This document shows, piece after piece, positions 32,644-41,041 of a stretch of DNA of 41,044 nucleotides. The DNA lies in contig CAZYYO010000014.1 of the NCBI GenBank assembly GCA_964650965.1, positions 1-41,044 of the forward strand, read 5' to 3'. Under the pieces are notes generated by a model. It was not told where the DNA came from and searched no databases. It was given only the letters and a program-made list of their open reading frames with translations. The translations under genes were made by a program, and so were the position numbers. This DNA comes from CAZYYO01 sp964650965. Its GTDB lineage: Bacteria > Bacillota > Clostridia > Lachnospirales > Lachnospiraceae. Every line of letters begins with the position of its first letter. Positions within the stretch are counted from its first letter, which is position 1.

Positions 32644-34050
32644 ATGAGTACAAAAACAAGTGAAGTAAAGCCCTTTGGGCTAAAAGACAAGTTAGGCTAC
32701 ATGTTTGGAGATTTTGGAAATGACTTTTCCTTCATCTTCGCAAGCACCTATGTATTAGTGTTCTACACCAAGGTTATGGGCGTAAGTGCTGCGATTGTAG
32801 GAACCATGTTCTTAGTGGCAAGATGTGTAGATGCATTTACCGATATTGGTATGGGACGCATTGTAGATTCCGTTAAGCCAGGGAAGGACGGCAGGTTTAA
32901 GCCCTGGATTCGCAGAATGTGTGGACCAGTAGCTATTGCATCTTTCTTGATGTATCAGTCAGGATTAAGCGGTGCATCCATGACGGTAAAGATTGTATAC
33001 ATGTTTGTTACCTATTTGTTATGGGGTTCTGTATTCTACACCTCCATTAACATTCCTTATGGTTCCATGGCATCTGTCATTTCCAACGAGCCTAAGGATC
33101 GAAGCTCCCTGTCTGTATTCCGTTCTTTAGGTGGTGGATTTGCAGGCGTTATGATTTCCGTGATTGCTCCATTGGTGGTATATGAGACAGATATGAATGG
33201 CAACCAGGTAGTAAATGGTTCTAAATTTACAATGATTGCTGGAGTTTTCTCCATCTGTGCAATTGTATGCTATCTCCTATGTTATTTCATGACTACAGAG
33301 CGTGTAAAGGTAGAGCCAAAGCCAGTGGACAAGACAAAAAAGGGACCTGGAGTATTGGGTACCTTAAAGGAGATTTTCTCCAGCCGTGCAATGCTTGGCG
33401 TTATTCTCTCTGCACTATTAATGCTCCTTGCATCCTTAATGGGACAGGGAATCAATACCTACCTGTTTGCAGATTATTTTAAAAATACTTCTGCATTATC
33501 CATATTCTCCCTGTTGGCATTACCAGCCATGTTGATTTTGGCAATGTTCTCCACCAAGCTGGGTGTGAAATTCGGTAAGAAGGAATGTGCAACTATAGGC
33601 TGTGGTTTCTCCGGTATTATGTACCTGGTAATTTATTTCCTTCATATTGAAAATGTATGGGTATATGTAGTACTTGCATTTATTGCAATGCTGGGAATGT
33701 ATTTCTTCTCCATGCAGTGCTATGCATTAGTAACAGACGTTATTGATGATAAAGAGGTTCGTACCGGTAATCGTGATGACGGAACCATTTATGGTGTCTA
33801 CTCCTTCTCTAGAAAGATTGGACAGGCAATCGCCGGAGGCCTGAGTGGATGGGCATTAACAGCTATCGGTTACAACGAGCTGGCTGCATCTCAGACAGCA
33901 GAGGTTGCTCATGGAATTTATGGATTGGCAACTGCATTCCCAGGAGTTATCTATATTCTGTGTGCACTGGTGCTTGGTGTATTATATCCATTAAGCAAGA
34001 AGAAGGTATCTGACAATGTTGCTTTTCTTCAGAAGAAGAGAGGGGAGTAA
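32644..34050 (+). CDS. GPH-family sugar:cation symporter (MelB/LacS/UidB type)
   Basis: A 468-residue membrane protein with about 12 hydrophobic spans. The start FGLKDKLGYMFGDFGNDFSF is characteristic of the glycoside-pentoside-hexuronide family, as is DAFTDIGMGRIVD with the conserved aspartates. It probably imports the substrate of the GH2 enzyme encoded 24 nt upstream, such as a beta-galactoside or glucuronide. AGAGGGGGT lies before the ATG. A hairpin follows the gene. Confidence 0.92.
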   Translation: MSTKTSEVKPFGLKDKLGYMFGDFGNDFSFIFASTYVLVFYTKVMGVSAAIVGTMFLVARCVDAFTDIGMGRIVDSVKPGKDGRFKPWIRRMCGPVAIASFLMYQSGLSGASMTVKIVYMFVTYLLWGSVFYTSINIPYGSMASVISNEPKDRSSLSVFRSLGGGFAGVMISVIAPLVVYETDMNGNQVVNGSKFTMIAGVFSICAIVCYLLCYFMTTERVKVEPKPVDKTKKGPGVLGTLKEIFSSRAMLGVILSALLMLLASLMGQGINTYLFADYFKNTSALSIFSLLALPAMLILAMFSTKLGVKFGKKECATIGCGFSGIMYLVIYFLHIENVWVYVVLAFIAMLGMYFFSMQCYALVTDVIDDKEVRTGNRDDGTIYGVYSFSRKIGQAIAGGLSGWALTAIGYNELAASQTAEVAHGIYGLATAFPGVIYILCALVLGVLYPLSKKKVSDNVAFLQKKRGE

Positions 34051-34081
34051 TCCTTAGATTAAATATAATCGCTCTACAGAG

Positions 34082-34104
34082 GCTATCACCCATCGGGTGA
34101 TAGC
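34082..34104 (+). terminator. Hairpin after the GPH transporter
   Basis: GCTATCACCC and GGGTGATAGC form a perfect 10-bp stem with a 3-nt loop. The following TTCTTG is a poor T-run, so termination may be partial. Confidence 0.65.
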
Positions 34105-34193
34105 TTCTTGCATTACAAAAAAAGATTGAGAGAAACCACACTTTTGTGATATGGTGTATAAATGACAAAAGAAATGGACTGGAGATACATATT

Positions 34194-35054
34194 ATGAAAA
34201 CAGGATTAATCATGGAAGGCGGCGCTATGCGGGGAATGTTTACCTGTGGAGTCATTGATCTATGGATGGAACATCATATTACATTTGACGGAGCCGCGGG
34301 GGTATCTGCTGGAGCAGTCTTTGGATGTAATTACAAATCTTATCAGATTGGCAGAGCTATTCGATATAACAAGAAATATTGTAATGATAAGCGTTTTGTA
34401 AGCTTTCGTTCTCTTTTTGCTACGGGTAATATTTATAATGTAGAATTTGGCTATGGAGAACTGATTAATGAATTAGATGTCTTTGATCGAAAAACATTTT
34501 GCGAAAATCCCATGGAATTCTATGCTGTATGCACGGATGTTGAAACAGGGGAAGCAATTTATCACAGATGTGACAAGGGAGATGAGAAGGATGTGACTTA
34601 TATGCGTGCGTCAGCATCCATGCCGGTTTTTGCAAGAAATGTTCAGGTAGATGGAATGCTGTTGTCTGATGGAGGAACTGCAGATTCCATTCCTCTGACA
34701 TTTATGGAAGAACAGGGGTATGATAGAAACGTGGTTATCTTGACCCAACCGCTGGGTTATGAGAAGAAACCCAATAAACTATTACCATTGATTCGTCTGC
34801 TTCTTAGGAAAACACCGGTATTGGTTCGTGCATTAGAGCAACGACATATTATTTATAATGATACCATAGAAGAAATCTGTGATAAGGAAAATGCAGGTGA
34901 GATTCTGGTGATTCGTCCGCCCCATGCATTAAACATTGGTGCTATCTGTCATAAACCAGAGGAATTGGAGCGGGTCTATCAGTTAGGAAGGCAGGAGGGA
35001 GAAAGGCAGCTGGATCGAGTACGTCAATTTCTATCGTTAGATGCTATGGTATAA
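34194..35054 (+). CDS. Patatin-like phospholipase
   Basis: A 286-residue serine hydrolase of the patatin family. The oxyanion loop GGAMRG is near residue 9, the nucleophile S38 is in GVSAG, and the dyad aspartate D159 is in SDGG. There is no signal peptide, so it is cytoplasmic or membrane-peripheral. It resembles bacterial YjjU-like proteins, which act on phospholipids or acyl esters. I chose ATG 34194 because CTGGAGAT precedes it; the frame is open upstream to 34146. Its neighbours give no pathway hint. Confidence 0.9.
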   Translation: MKTGLIMEGGAMRGMFTCGVIDLWMEHHITFDGAAGVSAGAVFGCNYKSYQIGRAIRYNKKYCNDKRFVSFRSLFATGNIYNVEFGYGELINELDVFDRKTFCENPMEFYAVCTDVETGEAIYHRCDKGDEKDVTYMRASASMPVFARNVQVDGMLLSDGGTADSIPLTFMEEQGYDRNVVILTQPLGYEKKPNKLLPLIRLLLRKTPVLVRALEQRHIIYNDTIEEICDKENAGEILVIRPPHALNIGAICHKPEELERVYQLGRQEGERQLDRVRQFLSLDAMV

Positions 35055-35093
35055 TGAATCGAAACGTAACCTAAGAAGAGAGGCATAAACAAT

Positions 35094-36182
35094 ATGAAAC
35101 ATATTTATTTATCCCATTATGATGAATTTCATTGCCTGGCAGGACAGTGTCCGGATACCTGCTGCGCAGGGTGGCAGATTGATATTGATGAGGAAGCTTT
35201 GGAGAAATATAAAGATTATCAGGGACCGGATCAGGAATACCTGAATCAGATGGTGGATTGGAATCAGTCTGTTTTTCATCAGCTACAGGATGGACGCTGC
35301 GCCTTCCTTAAGGAGGATAAGCTGTGCAGAATGTATTGCAATATGGGGGAAGAATATCTGTGTCAGACTTGTAGCACATATCCAAGACATATAGAAGAAT
35401 TCTATAATGTAAGAGAATATTCCCTGTCCATTTCCTGCCCGGCGGTGGCCAGACAGCTGCTCATGCAGCAACAGCCCATGGAATGGATTACCAGAGAGGA
35501 TGATGTGGAAGAAGAGCCTTATGAAGAATTTCATCAGCTTTTGTATGATAAGCTGGTAAGCTGCAGGGATTATATGAAGCAGGTGATACAAAATCGTAAT
35601 ATTCCATTCAATGTCCGCTGCCGACAGATACTTCTTATGGTTGAGGAAATGCAGGAATTCCTAGATGAAGGCTGCTGGGATACCTGTGACAGGAATCTTG
35701 CAATGTGGGCAGAAGCATTTGGCCAGGATACAGCTGGCAGGATGCCATCATTGGATTCACAGGAAGTGTTTCCCGTCTTATATGAACTAGAACCACTATC
35801 TCAACAGTGGAGAGACTGGCTGCATACCGCAGAGCATACCTTATATGACCTGGGAGAGGAAGAATATGAGAAGCATTCTCAGGAATTTGCCTCCGCCGTG
35901 GAGCATCTGGATATCTGTGGGGAACAGCTGGTGTTGTACTTCCTGTATACCTATTTCTGTGGCGCAGTCTACCATGAGTACGTGTATGCCCAGGCACAGC
36001 AGGCGGTAGCCAGTGCCCTGCTGATTCGTGAGCTGTGGATGGCTAAGTGGCTGCAGCAGGATAAAAAAATCTCTCTGGAGGATATGACATATATCACGTA
36101 TCACTACTCCAGAGAGCTGGAAAATTCAGACGAGAACCTGGTAACTATGGAGGAGTGGATGGACGAACATCACTTCTTGTAA
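35094..36182 (+). CDS. FliB-like Cys-rich protein (lysine-N-methylase family)
   Basis: A 362-residue protein with an N-terminal cysteine pattern: C14, C19, C23, C24 (CLAGQCPDTCC), then CAFL, CRMYC and CQTCSTYPR. This is the signature of the flagellin lysine-N-methylase FliB/YkgJ-related family, which carries an iron-sulfur centre. There are no flagellar genes in the window, and the target of this copy is unknown. It starts 39 nt after the patatin-like gene, with AGAGAGG upstream, and could share its transcript. The C-terminal half (about 150-362) is helical without recognisable motifs. Confidence 0.75.
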   Translation: MKHIYLSHYDEFHCLAGQCPDTCCAGWQIDIDEEALEKYKDYQGPDQEYLNQMVDWNQSVFHQLQDGRCAFLKEDKLCRMYCNMGEEYLCQTCSTYPRHIEEFYNVREYSLSISCPAVARQLLMQQQPMEWITREDDVEEEPYEEFHQLLYDKLVSCRDYMKQVIQNRNIPFNVRCRQILLMVEEMQEFLDEGCWDTCDRNLAMWAEAFGQDTAGRMPSLDSQEVFPVLYELEPLSQQWRDWLHTAEHTLYDLGEEEYEKHSQEFASAVEHLDICGEQLVLYFLYTYFCGAVYHEYVYAQAQQAVASALLIRELWMAKWLQQDKKISLEDMTYITYHYSRELENSDENLVTMEEWMDEHHFL

Positions 36183-36283
36183 TAGGATACCTGTCCATGG
36201 CAGAAATCAAAAAATCATCTGAAACAATATCAAAAAAGCTAAATAAATACCTGAAAATAATCAAGAAAATGTTCGTAGTCTGT

Positions 36284-36596
36284 TCTTGGGGGATATTGGT
36301 GATACAGAGCAAAATTCCTCCAAAGCTGGCATATAAAGGCGAGATTTTACTTGCTGGATTCTATGCTTTGGGGGATATGTAACAAATACTTTAGTGTGGC
36401 TCCAAGAAGCTTAAATACCTTGGGGCGGTCGGGAAAATAAAGCGTGAAATACTCCAAAGCACGTACTACAATGAACATATATGATGGTTACACGCCTTGC
36501 GTTAGGGGATATGCTTCACATAGGAAGTATATCCCCCAACCCCTCTTTGCTTCCCGAGGAATGAGCCCATGCGATTGAAGCATATCCTCCAACCCC
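36284..36596. repeat. Scattered copies of a GCTTTGGGGGATAT-like motif in both orientations
   Basis: Within the gene-free stretch 36183-36720, TTGGGGGATAT occurs at 36286 and 36368. AGGGGATATGCTT occurs at 36504, and inverted forms occur at about 36314 (TTCCTCCAAAGC), 36451 (TACTCCAAAGC), 36527 (GTATATCCCCCAA) and 36580 (GCATATCCTCCAA). There is no supported gene here. It looks like a decayed or structured repeat element. Confidence 0.55.
36505..36536. repeat. 13-bp hairpin GGGGATATGCTTC / GAAGTATATCCCC
   Basis: Arms at 36505-36517 and 36524-36536 pair at all positions except one G-T, around the 6-nt loop ACATAG. It has no T-run. It resembles the palindromic units of extragenic repeat families. 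Confidence 0.65.
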
Positions 36597-36690
36597 CTTT
36601 ACTCTACGAGAAATTGCACATACGGTGGTAGCACATTCCATACGAACCCCTTACTCCCCAGGAATGTGGCGAAAAAGCATGCCAAAAAGA
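36524..36690. repeat. Three degenerate tandem copies of a ~53-nt unit
   Basis: GAAGYATATCCYCCAACCCC with a shared downstream CGAGRAAT block starts at 36524 and 36577 (period 53). A more diverged third copy has AACCCC at 36645 (next period 54). A period not divisible by three argues against coding. The short frames crossing it are not supported as genes. Confidence 0.55.
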
Positions 36691-36720
36691 ACGAAGAATG
36701 TAAAGGACATCAGACAATGG

Positions 36721-39225
36721 TTAACATACGCAAGACTTTTTTATTTCGGTAAATCGAATTTCCAGTGGGTCCAGCTGTGGAGCATAGGTCAGTGTATTTT
36801 TCTCTACCAGTCGGTATTCCTTATGATATCCTGGAACACAGAGTCCCTTCATCAGTTCCGTGTCATGAGGGTCTAGGGGAATTGCTCCTAGCTGTAACCA
36901 GATATCATAGGCACTGCCGTGTTCTCGATTTACATAATATTCCCGAATGGTGTAGCTGCCATTATCGATATCACACAACTCCAGATTAATCTTTAAATAT
37001 CTTGACATATCAAAGGGGGAATATCGACTGGTTTCTGTAATGTCGAATAATTCTCCAGCAGCAAATAAATTACCATAATGAATATAGTTGTAGGTAATGA
37101 TTTGATATGCATCATCACTTCTTGTAATAAAATACCCATCTCCAGTAGAAATCAAAGTATGTCCCAGCATATTTGCAAAATAGAAAACGTAAAAAACATT
37201 TTTTCGCAGTCCGTTCATGGTGTAAATGCCAAGACCGCCATGAAACAGTGTATCAGGCAATGCATTTTCCTCTAAGAGATCTGTGAGACTCCAATAACCA
37301 AAGCTGTCCAGCCGGTCGTAGTTACGAAGAAGATTCTTCATAATATAACAGGACTTGAAGCAGGTATCGTTAATCAGGTTCCTGTGGGAAAGCGTAAAAT
37401 TCCATTCTGTAAGATAGATAGGAAGATGTGCTAAATTTACAGAAGATAAAATCTTACGAATACTTCCAATCCATAAGGAAAAATCGTCGGTTCTCTTTGG
37501 AAAAGAAGATGTGGCATTGGTGATGATAATATTTTGCTTTGATGTAGGCGGAATAATATCAGAATAATAATGTACATTAAAAAATTCCGGGACACAATCA
37601 TGCTTTTTTGTGTAGGCAATATAGGTGCGAATCCAGGAATCTGTTCCAAGGTTTTCCATATATAGAATGGAGGAGGAACCAAATACCAGTGCTTCATCTA
37701 CTTTTTTTGCTGTCTTATAGGTGGATTCATAAAAACGGAAAAACAGTGGATCGTCTTCAAATCCAAACATTGATTTTGGAGTTACTGGCTCATTCCACAC
37801 GCAGAACATCCAGGAACGGACCTGTTGACTTCCATAACGGGCAACTAAATGACGTGTAAAATCTTCAATTAATAATTCCCATTCATAAAAATCTTTGGGT
37901 GGGCTGGTAATCACAGGGGAATAGAACAAGGTTTTGTTAGGATCGCTGGCTAATTCCCTGGGCATAAAGGAAAGCTGTATCATTGGCTTTAAACCAATGG
38001 ATAACAGAAAATCCAAGGCCATATCCACAAGTGTGTAATGAAAGAAGAGCTTTCCGCCGGTGCGGCTGACAACCATCATATCATCTGATAAAATCCCATG
38101 AAACTTAATATATTCATAGCCTACATTATTTTGCAAATCAATCAGCATATCTTGAATATCATGGTTTAATAATTCTTTTGCCCGGCCTACCGTGATGAAT
38201 TTCTTAAAGGTGTGGCGCAGTGGCTGTATTTCCGATTTTACAGAAATGTTTGAAACCTGAATAACATCAGTACTTTCATGAGAGGTGGCATAGTAGCTTT
38301 CGTCCACATCACTAAGATATTTGGTTAGTAAATGGAGATAGCTGCTAGGTTCGATTAAGAGGTAATTCAGGTTACTGGATTCCTGAGGATTCGGTGCTTC
38401 GCCCCACTTGATTTTACGATAGGTGCTTGGTGGCATACCATATTCTTTTTTAAAGCATCGAACAAAGGTATGGGATTCGGTGAAGCCATTGCGCAATGCA
38501 ATGCTTTCAATGGAATCCTTTGTAGACACCAGTTCGGCAGAAGCATGGCTTAATTTCACCTTCATGTAGTACTGAGAGAAATTAATACCCATGTATTTAT
38601 CGAAGAAGTTGGATAGATAAGGAACAGATAGCTGTTCCACCTCCGCTAAATCACTTAGGGAGAAATTCTCGGCATAATGCTCCTGAATATAGTTAATAAT
38701 TCTGGTTAATCGGACCATATATTTTTGCTGGTTTTTCATTGCTGCAGTAGCAGGAATCTGGAAATTAGCCAACAGCTCTGATACCAGATAATAAGCAAGG
38801 GAATAATTCTTATACTCAGCACCAACGGCATGGTGGGCATTTTCACGAATCATGGTAGCAATGGTAAATTGTATGCCTTTGAATTTATCCAGGTTATCGC
38901 AGGTGGTGGTATTGCAGTCAAAAGCCAAATCCTCCAGACTGTTATCAAACTGGTTCATACGGGCCATGTCAATTTGCAGTGCAATCATAACGGCACTTTC
39001 TGAATGAATCTCATGAATACTATTAGAATTAATGAGAATAATATCTTCACTGTGTAATGTATAGGTTACACCATCAATGGTAATTTCAATGGTTCCTTCT
39101 AATACCATTAACAGCTCCAGACTTTTGTGCCAATGTTTGGTCACATAGCCTAACTTATGCATGAATACCTTCATTGGAATTTTAGATGAAAAATCGATAA
39201 TCTCATGTCTGTCTTCTAATAACAC
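36721..39225 (-). CDS. AraC regulator fused to a GH39 glycosidase
   Basis: An 834-residue fusion. Residues 1-100 form a cupin (HKLGYVTKHWHKSLELLMVLEG). Residues 165-272 form an AraC double helix-turn-helix ending GFTESHTFVRCFKKEYGMPPSTYRK. Residues from about 290 on form a GH39 (beta-xylosidase/iduronidase) barrel with acid/base E479 in WNEP and nucleophile E607 in LTEWN, plus a C-terminal beta domain. Both catalytic residues are kept, so it may bind or cleave a sugar. There is no signal peptide. The start is GTG 39225 with AAGGAGG 7 nt upstream; the ATG in between is out of frame. It is divergent from a sugar ABC ATPase, its probable target. Confidence 0.88.
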   Translation of the reverse strand: MLLEDRHEIIDFSSKIPMKVFMHKLGYVTKHWHKSLELLMVLEGTIEITIDGVTYTLHSEDIILINSNSIHEIHSESAVMIALQIDMARMNQFDNSLEDLAFDCNTTTCDNLDKFKGIQFTIATMIRENAHHAVGAEYKNYSLAYYLVSELLANFQIPATAAMKNQQKYMVRLTRIINYIQEHYAENFSLSDLAEVEQLSVPYLSNFFDKYMGINFSQYYMKVKLSHASAELVSTKDSIESIALRNGFTESHTFVRCFKKEYGMPPSTYRKIKWGEAPNPQESSNLNYLLIEPSSYLHLLTKYLSDVDESYYATSHESTDVIQVSNISVKSEIQPLRHTFKKFITVGRAKELLNHDIQDMLIDLQNNVGYEYIKFHGILSDDMMVVSRTGGKLFFHYTLVDMALDFLLSIGLKPMIQLSFMPRELASDPNKTLFYSPVITSPPKDFYEWELLIEDFTRHLVARYGSQQVRSWMFCVWNEPVTPKSMFGFEDDPLFFRFYESTYKTAKKVDEALVFGSSSILYMENLGTDSWIRTYIAYTKKHDCVPEFFNVHYYSDIIPPTSKQNIIITNATSSFPKRTDDFSLWIGSIRKILSSVNLAHLPIYLTEWNFTLSHRNLINDTCFKSCYIMKNLLRNYDRLDSFGYWSLTDLLEENALPDTLFHGGLGIYTMNGLRKNVFYVFYFANMLGHTLISTGDGYFITRSDDAYQIITYNYIHYGNLFAAGELFDITETSRYSPFDMSRYLKINLELCDIDNGSYTIREYYVNREHGSAYDIWLQLGAIPLDPHDTELMKGLCVPGYHKEYRLVEKNTLTYAPQLDPLEIRFTEIKKSCVC

Positions 39226-39272
39226 GATCCATCCTCCTTACAGAAAATAATTATATTGTGCATTGTTATCTA

Positions 39273-39301
39273 ATTATTTAAGGGCGCCTACCTTAAATAA
39301 T
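39273..39301. promoter_or_regulatory. Perfect 11-bp inverted repeat in the divergent control region
   Basis: ATTATTTAAGG and CCTTAAATAAT flank the 7-nt spacer GCGCCTA. The right arm overlaps the first AATAATGTACAT repeat. It lies 48-76 nt upstream of the GTG start of the AraC-GH39 gene, suitable for autoregulation. Confidence 0.5.
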
Positions 39302-39441
39302 GTACATAAATATTCTATAGAGTCATTATATCCAATAAAGCACATAGAAAAAAGATTAATAATGTACATTTTTTATCCTGAAAAATTAGCAATATTTTAA
39401 ATTTTCTTTTGTAGGAATTGTTTTATTAAAAAATGTACCAT
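39296..39441. promoter_or_regulatory. Three AATGTAC-type repeats, candidate AraC-GH39 operators
   Basis: AATAATGTACAT occurs exactly at 39296-39307 and 39358-39369, and AAAAATGTACCAT occurs at 39429-39441, all in the same direction. Start distances of 62 and 71 nt are compatible with looping or cooperative binding by an AraC protein. The 310-nt region 39226-39535 otherwise holds only promoters. Confidence 0.5.
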
Positions 39442-39483
39442 AAAACAAAAAGCTGTGTCCTAGGATTAGAAAGATTGCCACAG

Positions 39484-39489
39484 TATAAT
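39484..39489 (+). promoter_or_regulatory. -10 box of the sugar ABC ATPase gene
   Basis: A consensus TATAAT with no recognisable -35 at 16-18 nt (TAGGAT region), consistent with dependence on an activator bound at the upstream AATGTAC repeats. Confidence 0.5.
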
Positions 39490-39535
39490 AGTAGAAAAGA
39501 TACATGAAACACATTTCCATGACATGGAGGTAACT

Positions 39536-41041
39536 ATGGAACAGGAATTGGTAATCGAAGTAAAAGACATGTGTAAAAACTTTGGTTCAACAAAAGCACT
39601 GAAAAACGTAAATGTGAAATTCTACACAGGTCAAATCAGAGGTCTGGTAGGGGAGAACGGAAGCGGTAAATCAACCATCACATCCATTCTTGCAGGTATG
39701 CAGAAGGCTACCAGTGGGGAGGCTTTTTATAAAGGAGAGAAGTGGGACCCCATCAGCATGGTGGAGGCACAAAAAGCCGGAATCAGTATGGTGTTACAGG
39801 AAGCAAACACCATTCCCAACTGTACGGTAGCTGAAAATATCTTTGCCGGACGTTTTGATGAATTCTCAAAGCTTGGCATTGTAAATATGAAGAAGGTCAA
39901 TCAGGAAGCACAGAAAATGTTAGATGCCTTTGGAATTACACATATTAAAGCCACAGATAATATTAACCAGTATGGTTTTGAAGATCGTAAGCTGGTGGAG
40001 ATTGTTCGTTGCGTTTCTGATGATACCCAGGTATTTGTGGTAGATGAAACAACAACAGCCCTTTCTATGGAAGGCAGGCAGCTTCTATATAAGTTGATTC
40101 ATAAATTAAAGGATCAGGGAAAATCTGTTATTTTTATTTCCCATGATATGGATGAAATCTTAGAGCAATGTACAGATCTTACGGTGCTTCGAGATGGAGA
40201 AATTATCGGACACTTAGGAAGAGCCGAGATGGATATGGATAATGCACAGCAGGTGATTCGCTACATGATGGTTGGACGGGAAATCGGTGATGCATATTAT
40301 CGAGAGGATTATGATATCTCCCACAAGGAAGAGGTAGCCTTAGAATTTAAAAACGTAACCTTTGGCCCCATTCATGATTTCTCCCTGCAGGTTCATGCAG
40401 GTGAAATTATTGGATTCGGTGGATTAAGCGGATGCGGGATGCACGAAATCGGTCGTCTTGCCTTTGGTCTGGAGAAACCGGAAAAGGGAGAGGTTATCAG
40501 AAAGAATAAAAAGATAAAAAACTGTTATGAAGCAATCGAATCAGGAATCGGCTACATTTCCAAAAATCGTGATTCAGAAGCATTGATTCTAGAAGGCAGT
40601 ATTCAGGATAATATTACATTCCCATCAGAGGAAGATTTATCCAGGCTTACCTTTATCAGCCCAAAGAAAGAAAAGCAGATGGCAGATAAGGAAATTGAGG
40701 CATTTCGTATTAAATGCGGAGACGGTAGACAGTGGGTAAACACCTTAAGTGGAGGGAACAAGCAGAAGGTATCCTTTGCAAAATGGACGGCAAAAGGCAG
40801 TGAAGTGCTGATTATGGACTGCCCAACCCGAGGGGTTGATATTGGGGTAAAACAGTCCATGTACGCGTTAATTGCTGAAATGAAGAAGCAGGGCAAAGCG
40901 ATTATATTAATCAGTGAGGAAATGGCTGAGCTGATTGGTATGTCAGATAAGATTATCGTTATGAAGGATTATGAAATTACCAAGGAATTCCCTAGAAGTA
41001 AGGATCTTTCAGAAACGGATATGATTGAATACATGATTTAG
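39536..41041 (+). CDS. Sugar ABC transporter ATPase (RbsA/MglA type, two nucleotide-binding domains)
   Basis: A 501-residue tandem-domain ATPase of monosaccharide importers. Domain 1 has intact Walker A GENGSGKST (K45), Q88, Walker B VFVVDE (E171) and switch H203, but its signature is replaced by NQYGFED (about 145-150). Domain 2 keeps the signature LSGGNKQK (404-411), but its Walker A is GLSGCGMHE without lysine, and the Walker B glutamate is cysteine (MDCPTRG, C429). Only one composite ATP site looks competent. I chose ATG 39536 because GGAGG lies inside the longer frame. Permease and binding-protein genes presumably follow beyond the window. Confidence 0.92.
   Translation: MEQELVIEVKDMCKNFGSTKALKNVNVKFYTGQIRGLVGENGSGKSTITSILAGMQKATSGEAFYKGEKWDPISMVEAQKAGISMVLQEANTIPNCTVAENIFAGRFDEFSKLGIVNMKKVNQEAQKMLDAFGITHIKATDNINQYGFEDRKLVEIVRCVSDDTQVFVVDETTTALSMEGRQLLYKLIHKLKDQGKSVIFISHDMDEILEQCTDLTVLRDGEIIGHLGRAEMDMDNAQQVIRYMMVGREIGDAYYREDYDISHKEEVALEFKNVTFGPIHDFSLQVHAGEIIGFGGLSGCGMHEIGRLAFGLEKPEKGEVIRKNKKIKNCYEAIESGIGYISKNRDSEALILEGSIQDNITFPSEEDLSRLTFISPKKEKQMADKEIEAFRIKCGDGRQWVNTLSGGNKQKVSFAKWTAKGSEVLIMDCPTRGVDIGVKQSMYALIAEMKKQGKAIILISEEMAELIGMSDKIIVMKDYEITKEFPRSKDLSETDMIEYMI

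Noticed and set aside
36155..36382. Small ORF overlapping the end of the FliB-like gene
   Set aside because: No ribosome site, overlap with a real gene, and the frame runs through repeat motifs.
36524..36690. CRISPR array
   Set aside because: The units are degenerate and directly adjoining with period 53-54; there are no conserved repeats separated by unique spacers and no cas genes.
36625..36876. Small ORF across the repeat region
   Set aside because: It overlaps the AraC-GH39 gene on the other strand and crosses the third repeat unit; no domain or ribosome site.
39524..39535. Upstream ATG for the sugar ABC ATPase
   Set aside because: GGAGG falls within those codons; ATG 39536 is correctly placed behind it.
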